DNA of 64,000 bases from an uncultured Alphaproteobacteria bacterium (GCA_951812805.1 CATOSZ010000001.1:930001-994000); one strand, 5' to 3'; numbered from the stretch's first letter, positions 44,656 through 54,889 are shown. The notes: a model not told the origin generated them from the letters alone. Numbers and translations are program-made.

Positions 44656-45585
44656 TTGTCCCTGAAGGGCCGTTCCTTGGCACAACCGACACCGTCGGAA
44701 TACCTACGCGGCTCACTCTGGGGGCTGGCGGCGGTGACCATGTGGGCAGCCTGGATCGTCGCCGTGCGGTTCGGGGTCAAGACCAACCTCGCGCCGTGGG
44801 ACATCACGGCGCTTCGTTACGGCGTCGCCGGGGTGATCCTGCTGCCCTATCTGCTGAAGAAGGGTCTTGCCGTCGATCGGTTGGGGTGGGGCGGGCTGGC
44901 GGCGATTTTCGTCGGCGCCGGGGCACCGATGGTGCTGATATCCTATGGTGGCCTGCTGTTCGCGCCGGCGGTGCACGCAGCCTCCCTCTATACCGCGCTC
45001 ATCCCCCTCTATGTCGCGGGCCTCGCCGCCATCGTGCTGGGCGAAGCCTTCACCACCGCCAAACGGATCGGGCTGGTTTTCATCGTCGCCGGCGTCCTGG
45101 CCATCGTCTGGGGGGCGGGTGGCACGATCGGTTCGGCACAGAACATCGGCCACGCCATGTTCATCGCCGCGGGCGTAATGTGGGCCGGCTTTACCGTTGC
45201 TTTGCGGAAGGCGAGGTTGGGCGGGCTGCACGCGGCGGCGATCGCCGCGGTCGGGTCGCTGATCACCTACGTGCCGGTGCACGCCATCGTCTTCGGTGCC
45301 CGCCTGTTCGACGCGCCATGGCACGATATCGCGCTGCAGGCCTTCGTCCACGGCGTTCTGGTGGCGGTGGTTTCCTTCGTCTGCATCGGGCGCGCGGTCA
45401 GCCTTCTCGGCGCGTCGAACGGCTCGGTGTTCGCAGCCCTGGCACCGGTGATAACCGCGCTCATGGCCATTCCGGTACTCGACGAATGGCCGTCGACCGG
45501 CGACTGGATCGCCATGGGGCTGATTTCAGGCGGCGTCTACTTTGCAAGCGGCCGCCTCCTGAGGAAGAAAGAACCAACGCACTGA
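44656..45585 (+). CDS. EamA-family (DMT) transporter
   Basis: A 309-residue integral membrane protein with about 10 TM helices in two repeats, the DMT/EamA pattern. Repeat 1: LRGSLWGLAAVTMWAAWIVA to IVLGEAFTTAKRIGLVFI; repeat 2: HAMFIAAGVMWAGFTVALRK to VLDEWPSTGDWIAMGLISGG. These transporters export amino acids or related metabolites. The assigned start is a TTG at 44656; a clear ribosome-binding site is absent, and the IS1182 element 44 bp upstream may have replaced the original 5' end or promoter. It converges on the opine-dehydrogenase-like gene. Confidence 0.85.
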   Translation: MSLKGRSLAQPTPSEYLRGSLWGLAAVTMWAAWIVAVRFGVKTNLAPWDITALRYGVAGVILLPYLLKKGLAVDRLGWGGLAAIFVGAGAPMVLISYGGLLFAPAVHAASLYTALIPLYVAGLAAIVLGEAFTTAKRIGLVFIVAGVLAIVWGAGGTIGSAQNIGHAMFIAAGVMWAGFTVALRKARLGGLHAAAIAAVGSLITYVPVHAIVFGARLFDAPWHDIALQAFVHGVLVAVVSFVCIGRAVSLLGASNGSVFAALAPVITALMAIPVLDEWPSTGDWIAMGLISGGVYFASGRLLRKKEPTH

Positions 45586-45607
45586 GCGTCGAAGTCCGGC
45601 GGCGGGT

Positions 45608-46735
45608 CTAACGTTCGCCGGTTTGCGCGAAGCGCTGCACGCCCGCGCCGTCGAGACCGTCGAGGCCCAATGCGGCGAGGGACAGCCCCGTCGCCCAGAA
45701 ATCCGTGCCGAACATCGCCCCGAAGATGTCGACCAACCCCCGATGCAGGGGTGCCGGAATGCCGAGGGCCTCGGCGAGACGGACGTAAGGGACGTGCGCC
45801 AACGGCATGTCGAGATGCATCCAGTGGCGCCAGATGTCGGCCGGCATGTCGGGTAGCGCTTGATAGAAGGGCGCCCCCGCCACCGCGGCTGAAACGCCCG
45901 CGGGCGCCGCCTCGCCCCCGTAGAGGCCTACGATCTGCGCGGCGAGGGAGCGATAGGCGTAGCCGAAGCGGTCAAGCACCGGCCGCCGCTCACCGTCCAG
46001 GGCCTCGGCCAGCGTGCCCGCGTGAGGGGTGTTGGCGTCGGAATAGAAGCGGATGCGACGGCCCGCCGCCTCCGCCGCGTCGAACATGCCCGCGCCGAGC
46101 AGCGACATCGCCGGGTGAACCAGGAAATTCATGCTCTGGAGATTGCTTTCGACGGCGTCGGCGCAGGGCTCGAAGATCGCCATCACCTCCGCCAACAGGG
46201 CCGCGGCCACCGCCGTCTCGCGCCCCGGGAAGACACCGAGCGGCAGGTTCCGGCGCACCGCATGCGGCGAGATGGCCCCGGCTTCGACACCGCCCGCATG
46301 GGTCGGCGCCGTCCCCTCGCTCACGCTCACGCCCCGAACGCCCGCCGCATCCAGGGCCCGGGCCGAGCGGAAGGCGGCCCAGTAGCCATGGGTCTGTACA
46401 TGCAGATGCTGCCCGGGCGCCAGCGCCGGGGCCAGACGGGCGACGCGAGCTTCGACCTCGCCCGCCGGCGTATCGATGAAGACGATGCGGGCCCCCGCCG
46501 ACGCCCGGGCCGGATCGGTATCGACGGTGCCGATCCGGACGGGGCCGGCACCACCCGACAACAACCGGGACGGCCCGTCCAGGATCCGCAGACCGGCGGC
46601 GACGTTCTCCGCGATACGCGCGTTCTCGCCATCGTCGAACCCGGCCAGGGACACGTCGTGGCCAAGGCGCGTGAGGTCCGCCGCCAGCACGAGGCCGACC
46701 GACAGAGGGCTGCATCCAACGACGGCGATCCTCAT
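45608..46735 (-). CDS. opine/octopine dehydrogenase-family protein
   Basis: A 375-residue NAD(P)-dependent enzyme. The N-terminal Rossmann motif IAVVGCSPLSVGLVLAADLT is followed by a dehydrogenase core with LHVQTHGYWAAFRS. The C-terminal octopine-dehydrogenase-like domain includes NLQSMNFLVHPAMSLLGAGM and NTPHAGTLAEALDGERRPVL. Family enzymes reductively condense amino acids with 2-oxo acids or catalyse the reverse. The direction and substrate are unknown. It is divergent from the sarcosine/dimethylglycine dehydrogenase gene about 240 bp away. Confidence 0.8.
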   Translation of the reverse strand: MRIAVVGCSPLSVGLVLAADLTRLGHDVSLAGFDDGENARIAENVAAGLRILDGPSRLLSGGAGPVRIGTVDTDPARASAGARIVFIDTPAGEVEARVARLAPALAPGQHLHVQTHGYWAAFRSARALDAAGVRGVSVSEGTAPTHAGGVEAGAISPHAVRRNLPLGVFPGRETAVAAALLAEVMAIFEPCADAVESNLQSMNFLVHPAMSLLGAGMFDAAEAAGRRIRFYSDANTPHAGTLAEALDGERRPVLDRFGYAYRSLAAQIVGLYGGEAAPAGVSAAVAGAPFYQALPDMPADIWRHWMHLDMPLAHVPYVRLAEALGIPAPLHRGLVDIFGAMFGTDFWATGLSLAALGLDGLDGAGVQRFAQTGER

Positions 46736-46972
46736 ATCCTCGCTCCCCTCTCACCGTTCCGCCGACGCCCCGCGCGCGGCCGCGCGATTATGCGCCGGCC
46801 CGCCCGCACGGACCAAATCACGACGGCATCGCCGGTTGTCGCTTTCACGCCATTTGCGGTCGCCCGCAGTCCAGTCCTTCCCGCCGCGCATTGCTACGAC
46901 CGAATTATCAGGAACCCGAGCGGCAGGGATATTCGCCGGATCGGGGACGCCATTTCCGGGGAGGGCTTGGCC

Positions 46973-49408
46973 ATGGAAAGCACGGCGCGTGTGGTGGTCA
47001 TCGGCGGGGGCGTGGTCGGGGTCAGCCTGGCCTATCACCTGACCAAGGCGGGGTGGTCGGACGTCACCCTGCTGGAGAAATACGAGCTCACCTCCGGCTC
47101 GACCTGGCATGCCGCGGGGTTGCTGCCGCTCTTCAACATGAGCTACTCGGTCGGCCAGATCCATAAATACTCGGTCGACCTCTACAAGGCGCTGGAGGCG
47201 GAGACGGGACAGGCCGTCGGCTTCCACGTCACCGGCAACCTGCGCCTCGCCACCAACAAGGACCGGATGGACGAGTACCTGCGCTATTGCGGTACCGCCA
47301 ACACCATCGGCGTCCCCTTTGAGATGATCGGCCCGGCGGAAATCCAGAAGCTTTGGCCGATCGCCAATGTCGACGGTCTGGTCGGCGCCCTCTTCCACCC
47401 GCACGACGGCCATATCGCGCCGGCCGACCTGACCCAGGCGCTGGCCACCGGTGCGCGCAGCCGCGGCGCGCGGATCCACCGCCAGACCTCCGTCACCGCG
47501 ATCGAGCAGAAGCCGAACGGCGAATGGCTGGTGCGGACCGACAAGGGCGACATCACTTGCGAACACGTCGTCAGCTGCACCGGCAACTACGCCCGCGAGA
47601 CCCTCGCCATGGTCGGCCTGGAAATCCCGGTGATCCCGGTCGAGCACCAATACATCGTCACCGACGAGGTGCCGGAGCTGGTCGCGCGGCGCGCCCAGGG
47701 CCTGCCGGAGATGCCGGTGCTGCGCGAGAGCGACGCCTCCTACTATCTGCGCGAGGAGCGCCAGGGCTACATCCTCGGCCCGTATGAAAAAGGCGCGCCC
47801 GCCTGCTTCGTCGACGGCGTGCCGGAAGAGTTCGAACAGGACCTGTTCCCCGGCGACCTGGAGCGGCTGATGCCGCATGTCGAGGCGGCGATCAACCGGG
47901 TGCCGAGCTTCGAGACGGCGGGCATCAAAGACATCATCAACGGCCCGATCGCCTATACGCCCGACGGCAGCCCGCTGATCGGTCCGGCCTGGCATCTGAA
48001 GAATTTCTGGATGTCGGAGGGCCATTCCTTCGGTGTCACCGCGGCTGGCGGCGCCGGCAAGTTCCTCGCCGAATGGATCATCGAGGGGGAGCCGTCCGTC
48101 GACCTGCTGGACGTCGACCCGCGCCGCTTCGGCGCCTACGCCAACAAGGCCTACACCAAGGCGAAGAACGAAGAGGCCTACGAGCACGTCTTCATCATCC
48201 ATTATCCCGACGAGGAACGCCCGGCCGCCCGGCCCGCCCGCACGAGCCCGATCCACGAGCGGCTGGCCGCGCGCGGCGCCGTCTGGGGTCAGCGCTACGG
48301 CTGGGAACGGCCGAACTGGTTCGCGCCCGAGGGTGTCGAGGGCAAGGACGTCTGGAGCTTCCGCCGTTCGAACTATTTCGAGCACGTCGGCAACGAATGC
48401 CGCGCGGCGCGGGAGCGGGCGGCCCTCATCGACATCACCAGCTTCACCAAGCACAGGGTGAGCGGGCCGGGCGCGGAGGCCTATCTCGACGCCATGGTCG
48501 CCCGCCGCCTGCCGAAGGCGATAGGCCGCATCAACCTGGCGCACGCGCTGACGCCGAACGGCGGCGTGCGCAGCGAGTTCACCATCCTGCGCGAGGGGGC
48601 GGAGAGCTTCTATCTGGTGAGCTCCGGCGCCGCCGAACGCTTCGACAACGACCTGTTGGTCAAACGCCTGCCGGGCGACGGCTCGGTCCGGTTGGAGAAC
48701 ATCACGACCAGCCTCGGCTGCCTGGTCCTGGTCGGACCGCGCGCCCGCGATATCCTGCAAAAGGTGACGGACGCCGATCTTTCGAACGACGCCTTCAAAT
48801 GGCTGACGGGCCAGCGGATCAATGTCGGCCTGGCACCGGACGTGCGCGCGCTGCGCGTCAACTTCGTCGGTGAACTGGGCTGGGAGCTGCACCATCCCAT
48901 CGAATACCAGAGCCATATCTTCGACGCCCTGGTCGCGGCCGGCGCCGAGTTCGAGCTCGGCATGTGCGGCATGCGGGCGATGGACTCGCTGCGTATCGAA
49001 AAATCCTACCGCATGTGGGGACAGGACCTGACCCGGGAATACAGCGTCTTCGAAGCGGGGCTGGAGCGCTTCGTCCATCTCGACAAGGGCGACTTCATTG
49101 GCCGCGCCGCGTTGCTGAAACAGCGCCAGGTTGGCGTGCCCCAGGCCTTCGTCACGCTCGAGGTCGAGGCCGACGACGCCGACCCGCTCGGCAACGAGCC
49201 ACTGTATCAGGGCGGCGCGATGATCGGCCGGGCCACCGCCGGCGCCTATGGTCACGTCGTCGGCAAGAGCCTGGCGATCGGCTATGTGAGCCCGGACGCC
49301 GCCGCACCCGGCACGGCGCTGGAAATCGAAATCCTCGGCGATCGCCGCGCCGCGCGGGTCATTCCGGATTCCCCCTGGGATCCGGAAAACGCCCGCCTGC
49401 GGGTCTGA
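46973..49408 (+). CDS. dimethylglycine/sarcosine dehydrogenase-type FAD-GcvT fusion
   Basis: An 811-residue two-module enzyme. The N-terminal FAD oxidoreductase has VVVIGGGVVGVSLAYHL and TSGSTWHAAGLLPLFN; the His at about residue 46 is the usual site of covalent FAD attachment in sarcosine/dimethylglycine dehydrogenases. The C-terminal half (from about 425) is a GcvT-like folate-binding domain (GCLVLVGPRARDILQKV, NFVGELGWELHHPIEYQ). The predicted reaction is oxidative N-demethylation with transfer of the one-carbon unit to tetrahydrofolate. ATG at 46973 follows GGGGAGGGC. The MttB homologue follows 12 bp later. Confidence 0.92.
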   Translation: MESTARVVVIGGGVVGVSLAYHLTKAGWSDVTLLEKYELTSGSTWHAAGLLPLFNMSYSVGQIHKYSVDLYKALEAETGQAVGFHVTGNLRLATNKDRMDEYLRYCGTANTIGVPFEMIGPAEIQKLWPIANVDGLVGALFHPHDGHIAPADLTQALATGARSRGARIHRQTSVTAIEQKPNGEWLVRTDKGDITCEHVVSCTGNYARETLAMVGLEIPVIPVEHQYIVTDEVPELVARRAQGLPEMPVLRESDASYYLREERQGYILGPYEKGAPACFVDGVPEEFEQDLFPGDLERLMPHVEAAINRVPSFETAGIKDIINGPIAYTPDGSPLIGPAWHLKNFWMSEGHSFGVTAAGGAGKFLAEWIIEGEPSVDLLDVDPRRFGAYANKAYTKAKNEEAYEHVFIIHYPDEERPAARPARTSPIHERLAARGAVWGQRYGWERPNWFAPEGVEGKDVWSFRRSNYFEHVGNECRAARERAALIDITSFTKHRVSGPGAEAYLDAMVARRLPKAIGRINLAHALTPNGGVRSEFTILREGAESFYLVSSGAAERFDNDLLVKRLPGDGSVRLENITTSLGCLVLVGPRARDILQKVTDADLSNDAFKWLTGQRINVGLAPDVRALRVNFVGELGWELHHPIEYQSHIFDALVAAGAEFELGMCGMRAMDSLRIEKSYRMWGQDLTREYSVFEAGLERFVHLDKGDFIGRAALLKQRQVGVPQAFVTLEVEADDADPLGNEPLYQGGAMIGRATAGAYGHVVGKSLAIGYVSPDAAAPGTALEIEILGDRRAARVIPDSPWDPENARLRV

Positions 49409-49420
49409 GGAGGCGGGACG

Positions 49421-50947
49421 ATGACACGGCGCGCACGCGGCGGTGCCGCCGCCCGACGGGCGGTGCGGGGCGAGACCCGGATCGAGCAGCTCGGCCAGAT
49501 CACCCGGCGCATGCCGCCGGTCGAGATCATGGACATGGAGGCGGTCGAGATCATCGAGGCCAACGCCGACACCATCCTGGAGGAGATCGGGCTCGACTTC
49601 CGCGACGATCCCGAGGTGCTGGCGCTCTGGCGCGAGGCGGGCGCCGACGTCCAGGGGGAACGGGTGCACTTCCCGCCGGGCCTCTGTCGCGAATTGCTGA
49701 AGACCGCGCCCCGGGAATTCACGCAGCTGGCCCGCAACCCGGCCAACAGTGTCGAGCTCGGCGGCAAGGGCACGGTGTTCGCGCCGGTCTACGGCCCGCC
49801 CTTCGTCTCCGACCTGGAACGCGGCCGGCGCTACGGCGAGATCGAGGATTTCCGCAATTTCGTCAAGCTGGTCTACATGTCGCCGGCCCTGCACCACTCG
49901 GGCGGGACACTCTGCGAACCGGTCGACCTGCCGGTGAACAAGCGCCACCTGGACATGGTCTACAGCCATATCCGCTATTCCGACAAACCCTTCATGGGTT
50001 CCGTTACGGAGCCGGAAAGGGCGGCGGATTCCGTGGAGATGGCGCGGATTCTTTTCGGGCCCGAAACGGTAGATGCAAACTGTGTCCTGCTCAACCTGAT
50101 CAACGTCAACTCGCCGATGGTTTACGACGCGACCATGGTCGGCGCCTTGAAGGTCTACGCGGCGGCCAACCAGGCCTGCATCGTCAGCCCCTTCATCCTC
50201 TCGGGCGCGATGGCGCCGGTGACGGTGGCCGGCACCCTGGCGCAAACCCTGGCCGAAGCGCTGGCGGGCATGGCGCTGACGCAGCTGATCCGGCCGGGCG
50301 CCCCGGTGATCTTCGGCTCCTTCGCCTCCTCCATGTCGATGCAGTCGGGCGCGCCGACCTTCGGCACGCCGGAACCGGCCCTGGTGCTTTACGGCTGCGC
50401 GCAGTTGGCCCGCCGGCTCGGCCTGCCGTTCCGCTCCGGCGGCGGCTTCACGGCGGCCAAGTCGGTCGACGCGCAGGCCGGCTACGAGAGCGCGCAGACC
50501 CTGCAGCCGAGCCTGATGGCCGGCGCCAACTTCGTGCTGCACGCCGCCGGTTGGCTGGAAGGGGGCCTGGTCTCCTCCTACGAGAAGTTGATGATCGACG
50601 CGGACCAGCTCTCGATGCTGCAGAAATTCGCCGCTGGCATCGACGTCTCGGAGAGCGGCCAGGCCATGGACGCGGTGCGCGAAGTCGGCCCCGGCGCCCA
50701 TTATCTCGGCTGCGCCCACACCCAGGCCAATTTCGAGACGGCGTTCTGGCGCTCGGCCATCGCCGATAACAACAGCTTCGAGCAATGGGAGGCCGAAGGC
50801 GCCCAGGACTCGGCCCGACGTGCGCATACGCTGTGGAAGCGCCGCCTGGCCGAATACCAGGCCCCGCCGCTCGACGAAGCCATCGACGAGGCGCTTCAGG
50901 CCTTCATGCGCGAGCGCAAAGACTCGATGCCGGACGCCTTTGTTTGA
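49421..50947 (+). CDS. MttB-family methyltransferase, non-pyrrolysine type
   Basis: A 508-residue member of the trimethylamine methyltransferase (MttB) family: MDMEAVEIIEANADTILEEI, PNANS-like NPANSVELGGKGTVFAPVYG, IRYSDKPFMGSVTEPERAAD, GAPVIFGSFASSMSMQSGAP and NFVLHAAGWLEGGLVSSYEK. No in-frame TAG occurs, so it lacks the pyrrolysine of true MttB and resembles MtgB-like enzymes that demethylate glycine betaine or other quaternary amines onto a corrinoid protein. No corrinoid-protein gene is in the window. Operon with the dehydrogenase upstream (12-bp gap). Confidence 0.9.
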   Translation: MTRRARGGAAARRAVRGETRIEQLGQITRRMPPVEIMDMEAVEIIEANADTILEEIGLDFRDDPEVLALWREAGADVQGERVHFPPGLCRELLKTAPREFTQLARNPANSVELGGKGTVFAPVYGPPFVSDLERGRRYGEIEDFRNFVKLVYMSPALHHSGGTLCEPVDLPVNKRHLDMVYSHIRYSDKPFMGSVTEPERAADSVEMARILFGPETVDANCVLLNLINVNSPMVYDATMVGALKVYAAANQACIVSPFILSGAMAPVTVAGTLAQTLAEALAGMALTQLIRPGAPVIFGSFASSMSMQSGAPTFGTPEPALVLYGCAQLARRLGLPFRSGGGFTAAKSVDAQAGYESAQTLQPSLMAGANFVLHAAGWLEGGLVSSYEKLMIDADQLSMLQKFAAGIDVSESGQAMDAVREVGPGAHYLGCAHTQANFETAFWRSAIADNNSFEQWEAEGAQDSARRAHTLWKRRLAEYQAPPLDEAIDEALQAFMRERKDSMPDAFV

Positions 50948-51147
50948 GCATCGGGCCGCTCGCGGTCAATGCACGGGCCGGTTGAACGACCGCCATCCGG
51001 CCAGCCGGTGTTTGCATCGTGGCGGCTGCAAGATGGCCATTGTTGCTTTCGACAATCCAGACTAAGGTTTCGAACCGACCCATCGGGCTGCGCGACAGAA
51101 GAAGAACCCTTCAGATCTGTCACGGTTCGATGCCTGGGGGAACCGAT

Positions 51148-51402
51148 ATGAAATCTTCGATCGTTGCCGGCGCCGGCGTGGCCGTTGCTTTGTTTGTTTC
51201 CATCGCCGCGGTTCAGGCGGAGATCAGGATCGGCATCGCCGGGCCGCTCTCCGGCAGCACCATCAACGTTGGTGAACAGCAGGAGATCGGGGCCAACAGT
51301 GCCATCTCCTATCTGAACGCGAATGGCGGCCTGCTGGGCCAACAGATCGTCGTCACGTCGGTCGACGATGCCTGCGAGCCGGAACAGGCCAAGGCCGCTG
51401 CC
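51148..51402 (+). pseudogene. LivK-like periplasmic binding protein, 5' part (split by IS21 copy B)
   Basis: The first 85 codons of a branched-chain-amino-acid-type solute-binding protein: signal peptide AGAGVAVALFVSIAAVQA, then IRIGIAGPLSGSTINVGEQQ and QIVVTSVDDACEPEQAKAAA, where IS21 copy B begins. The 3' part lies at 54035-54889. Removing the element and one 7-bp duplication gives one 369-residue frame without any shift. The ATG at 51148 follows a GGGGG-rich site. Confidence 0.9.
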
Positions 51403-51507
51403 TGCGGATTTCGGTAGTTCCGGACGGCGGTTTCAGTAAGTCCTGGCCACCGATTTCATAAAGTCCCGGCCGGTTCCGGGAGTTTGGCTTCGGGTGCCTT
51501 GTTGCCG

Positions 51508-52284
51508 TCAGTCGGGATTGTTTTCCGTTGTGGTTGGCTGGGTCAAGTCGGTCGTCGATTTCTTCTTTCGCATGCTGTCGCCTTTCAAGCCGATGCGGTG
51601 GGCGTTGTGGATGACGCGGTCGAGGATGGCGTCGGCGATGGTGGCCTCGCCGATCAGGTCGTGCCAGGCGGTCACGGGGATCTGCGCGGTGATGAGGGTT
51701 GAGCGTCGGTGGTATCGTTCCTCGCAGATTTCCAGGAGATCGAGGCGCTGGCGGTCGGTCAGGCCATGGGTTCCCCAGTCGTCGAGGACGAGCAGCTGGA
51801 CCCGGGCGAGGCGGTCGATCAGGCGGGGCAGCCGGCCGTCGAGGCGGGCCATGGCGAGGTCCTCGAAGAGCCTGGGCATGCGGACGTAGAGGACGGAATG
51901 ATCGAGCCTGGCGGCCTGATGGGCGATGGCACAGGCGAGCCATGTCTTGCCGGTTCCGGTCTGGCCGGTGACGATGAGGTTCTCGTGTGCCTTGAGCCAG
52001 ACGCCCTGGGCGAGAGAGAGGACGGCGCGGCGGTCGAGGCCTCGTTCGGCGGCGAAGTCGATGTCCTCGATGCAGGCCTCGGGGAAGCGTAGCCTGGCCT
52101 GTCTGAGGCGGTTGGCGAGGCGCTTGTCGGCGCGGGTGGCGGCCTCGCGGTCGAGCATGAGGGCGAGCCAGTCCTCGCGGTTCAATTCCGATGATTGGCC
52201 TCGCTCGGCCATGTCGCGGTAAGCCTCTGCCATGCCCTTGAAGCCGAGGGCCTGCATCTGGTCGAGGGTCGGGTGTGTCAGCAT
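51508..52284 (-). CDS. istB: IS21-family helper ATPase IstB (copy B)
   Basis: The 258-residue translation is identical to IstB of copy A, with Walker [12 protein letters not shown] and Walker [13 protein letters not shown]. The start corresponds to the ATG at 52284, 17 bp after the istA stop. The longer track ORF (to 52848) reads upstream through istA in another frame. Confidence 0.94.
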   Translation of the reverse strand: MLTHPTLDQMQALGFKGMAEAYRDMAERGQSSELNREDWLALMLDREAATRADKRLANRLRQARLRFPEACIEDIDFAAERGLDRRAVLSLAQGVWLKAHENLIVTGQTGTGKTWLACAIAHQAARLDHSVLYVRMPRLFEDLAMARLDGRLPRLIDRLARVQLLVLDDWGTHGLTDRQRLDLLEICEERYHRRSTLITAQIPVTAWHDLIGEATIADAILDRVIHNAHRIGLKGDSMRKKKSTTDLTQPTTTENNPD

Positions 52285-52301
52285 GAGGTGTCTTCTCCTG
52301 G

Positions 52302-53855
52302 TTATCGGTAGTAGCCGGGGCCGCGGATGTTGGTGTGTGGCGGCAGCGGCAGAAGCGGTTCGCGCTCGGGGCGTGTGCGATCGAGGCCGGACTTGAGGAT
52401 GGCGGCGAGCGATGAGTAGCTGGTCGTGTTGATGGTGAGCGCGCGTGCGCAGGCGGCCTCGACGCGTTCCGGTTCGTATCGGCGGGCGAGCGACAAGACG
52501 CCCATGGCGCTGCGATAGCCTTGCTCGGGATGGGGCCGATCGCGGATCATCCGCTCGACCAGGAGGGCGGCGTTGGGGCCGATGCGGCTGGCCTGGTCGA
52601 TCAGGCTTTGTGGCGTTCGCTCGGCATAGCGCTGGTGCGCCTTGGGCATGTGGGCCGGGATCGTGGCATGGCCGCCATGCGGTGAGCGGCGGAGATGGCT
52701 GGCGACGCGCTTGTGGTTGTGGAAGATCTCGACCGTGCGGTGAGTGAGCCGGACTTGGACCTTGCGGCCGATCAGGCCGTGCGGCACGGAGTAGAAGCTG
52801 CGCTCGACGTCGACGTGATAGTCGGAATGGACCTTGGCGGTCTTCCATTCGGCATATTCGAAGGGCGTCGTCGGCAGGGGTGCCAGGGCCTCGCGCTCGA
52901 TGGCCTCGAACATCTGGCGCCGGCTCTTTCCAAGGTTGCGCATGGGCCGCTCGTTGAGCTCCTCGAGGAGGTCGCGGATCGCCCGGTTGAGCTGGTCGAG
53001 GGAGAAGAAGCGCGTATTGCGCAGTCTTGCCAGGATCCAGCGCTCGACGACCTGGACGGCGACTTCGACCTTGGCCTTGTCGCGCGGCTTGCGGACCCGG
53101 GTCGGCAGGACGGTGGTGTCGTAGTGCTCGGCGAGCGCGGCGAAGGTCGGGTTGAGGGTCGGCTCGAACCAGAGCGGCTTGGCGACGCCGGCCTTGAGGT
53201 TATCGCAGACGATGCTCTTGGGCACGCCGCCGAAGTAGGCGAGCGCCCGGCATTGTCCGGCGACCCAGTCGGGCAGGCGCTGGGTCAGGCTGGCGGTGGC
53301 GAAGGTGAGCGAGGAAGCGCCCAGCACGGCGACGAAGATCTGCGCGTCGTGCACCTCGCCGGTCTCGGGGTCGACGATGTCCACCGTCTGGCCGGCATAA
53401 TCGGTCTGCATGACCGCACCGGCCTCGTGGCGGTTGCGCCAGGTGGCGCCGGTGCGCCGCTTGAACGCCGTGAAGGCTTCGCAGAACCAGGTGTAGCCGT
53501 AGCCATCGGGATGTGAGGCGCGGTATTCCTGCCAGAGCAGGGTCAGCGTCACCCCCTTGCGCTTCAGCTCGGCCGCGACCGTCGGCCAGTGCGGCTCGCA
53601 CCTGTCGCGCGGGGGCCGGCCCATGCGGCGGAACAGCGTCTCTTGCAGGACCGCGTCGTCCTCGTATTCCGCCGGCAGCGGCCAGGCGGTAAGGCCGACC
53701 TCGCGGGCCCGCAGCAAATAGGTCGACACTGTCGTCTTGGAGACCTTCAGCCGTTCCGCCACCTCTCGCGCCGAGAGGCCTTGGTCATGCGTCAGCCGCA
53801 GGATCGTTCGTGCATCTCTCACCGTCGTTCGTCTCGTCTGCTTCCGTCTGGGCAT
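52302..53855 (-). CDS. istA: IS21-family transposase IstA (copy B)
   Basis: The 517-residue translation is identical to IstA of copy A, with the same HTH ([21 protein letters not shown]) and catalytic core. Start ATG at 53855 behind GGGAGGGG. The two copies being identical suggests recent movement or gene conversion. Confidence 0.94.
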   Translation of the reverse strand: MPRRKQTRRTTVRDARTILRLTHDQGLSAREVAERLKVSKTTVSTYLLRAREVGLTAWPLPAEYEDDAVLQETLFRRMGRPPRDRCEPHWPTVAAELKRKGVTLTLLWQEYRASHPDGYGYTWFCEAFTAFKRRTGATWRNRHEAGAVMQTDYAGQTVDIVDPETGEVHDAQIFVAVLGASSLTFATASLTQRLPDWVAGQCRALAYFGGVPKSIVCDNLKAGVAKPLWFEPTLNPTFAALAEHYDTTVLPTRVRKPRDKAKVEVAVQVVERWILARLRNTRFFSLDQLNRAIRDLLEELNERPMRNLGKSRRQMFEAIEREALAPLPTTPFEYAEWKTAKVHSDYHVDVERSFYSVPHGLIGRKVQVRLTHRTVEIFHNHKRVASHLRRSPHGGHATIPAHMPKAHQRYAERTPQSLIDQASRIGPNAALLVERMIRDRPHPEQGYRSAMGVLSLARRYEPERVEAACARALTINTTSYSSLAAILKSGLDRTRPEREPLLPLPPHTNIRGPGYYR

Positions 53856-54034
53856 GTCCCCTCCCGGCAAAAGCCAAGAGGTAGACGCCGAGACGGCGCA
53901 CCCGAAAGCTGAACTCAGATCGCCCCGTGATGCTGTCCGGGACTTTCCGGAATCACTGGCCGCGACTTACTGAAATCTCTGGCCAGGACTTTCCGTAATC
54001 GGTGTCCGGGACTTTCCGAAACGCGCACGCTGCC

Positions 54035-54889
54035 AGAAAACTGGTGGCCGAGAAGGTCGTTTTCGTCGTCGGGCACGCCTGTTCCAGCGCCTCACTCGCC
54101 GCGAGTTCGATATATAACAAGGCGGGAATTATCATGATGTCCCCCGCCTCGACCAACCCCAAGGTGACGGAAAGCGGATATGACAATGTGTTTCGCGTCA
54201 TCGGCCGCGACGACCAACAGGGAACCATCGCCGGGGATTTCATCGCAAGCAAGTTTCCCGGCCAGAACGTGGCCATCATCCATGATGGCCAGGCCTACGG
54301 ATTGGGTCTGGCGGAGTTCACGAAAAAGCAGCTGAACAAAAACGGGATTACCGAAGTTATCTTCGCCGAGTTCGCGCCGGAGCAATCAGATTACAAATCC
54401 ATCGTCGACCAATTGGTGGCAAGCAAGTCGGACGTCGTTTATGCAGGCGGATACCAGGCCGATATCGGCATCATTCTCAGGCAAGCCAAGAAACATTTGC
54501 CGGACCTTCAGCTATTGTCGGGAGACTCGCTGGTGAACGAGGAATTCCTCGTCGTCGCAGGTGAGGATGGCGCGGGAACATATTTTACCTTCGGCCCCGA
54601 CCTCCGCACCCAGCCGGAAGCGCAGGACGCCGTTGCCCGTATTCGTGACGAAGACGCCTACGAGCCTGATGGCTATACGCTCTACAGCTATGCCGCCATT
54701 CAAGCATGGTCGCAAGCCGTCATTGAGGCAAAATCGACAAAACGCCACAGCGTGATCAATATCTTACGCAAAGGCAGCTTCGATACGGTCCTGGGAAAGA
54801 TCGGTTTCGACAAGAACGGAGACGTCACGGGGGTAAGCGCCTTCGTCTGGTATCGCTTTACGGATGAAGACTACGTGCCGGTTAAGTAG
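54035..54889 (+). pseudogene. LivK-like periplasmic binding protein, 3' part
   Basis: The remaining 284 codons of the split binding protein: VAEKVVFVVGHACSSASLAA, KAGIIMMSPASTNPKVTESG, FRVIGRDDQQGTIAGDFIAS, VAIIHDGQAYGLGLAEFTKK and DVVYAGGYQADIGIILRQAK. These are standard motifs of type I periplasmic binding proteins for branched-chain amino acids or related ligands. Codon use is less GC-biased than in neighbouring genes. No ABC permease or ATPase gene is adjacent; the next gene is a membrane cyclase 59 bp downstream. Confidence 0.9.

Larger units (their letters stand above)
51403..54027 (-). mobile_element. IS21-family element, copy B (2625 bp)
   Basis: The same length, ends and deduced proteins as copy A, in the opposite orientation. 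It is flanked by the 7-bp duplication CGCTGCC (51396-51402 and 54028-54034), both inside the binding-protein gene. Terminal repeats occupy 51403-51477 and 53933-54027. Confidence 0.93.

Noticed and set aside
46751-50827. 1358-codon ORF on the minus strand opposite the dehydrogenase and MttB genes
   Set aside because: Antisense shadow of two clear genes in GC-rich DNA; composition is Ala/Arg/Gly/Val-rich without motifs.
49421-50947. Pyrrolysine-containing trimethylamine methyltransferase
   Set aside because: The frame has no internal TAG; it is a non-pyrrolysine homologue.
23054-54034. Composite transposon formed by IS21 copies A and B
   Set aside because: Each copy has its own target duplication and the cargo is ordinary chromosomal genes, so two independent insertions fit better.
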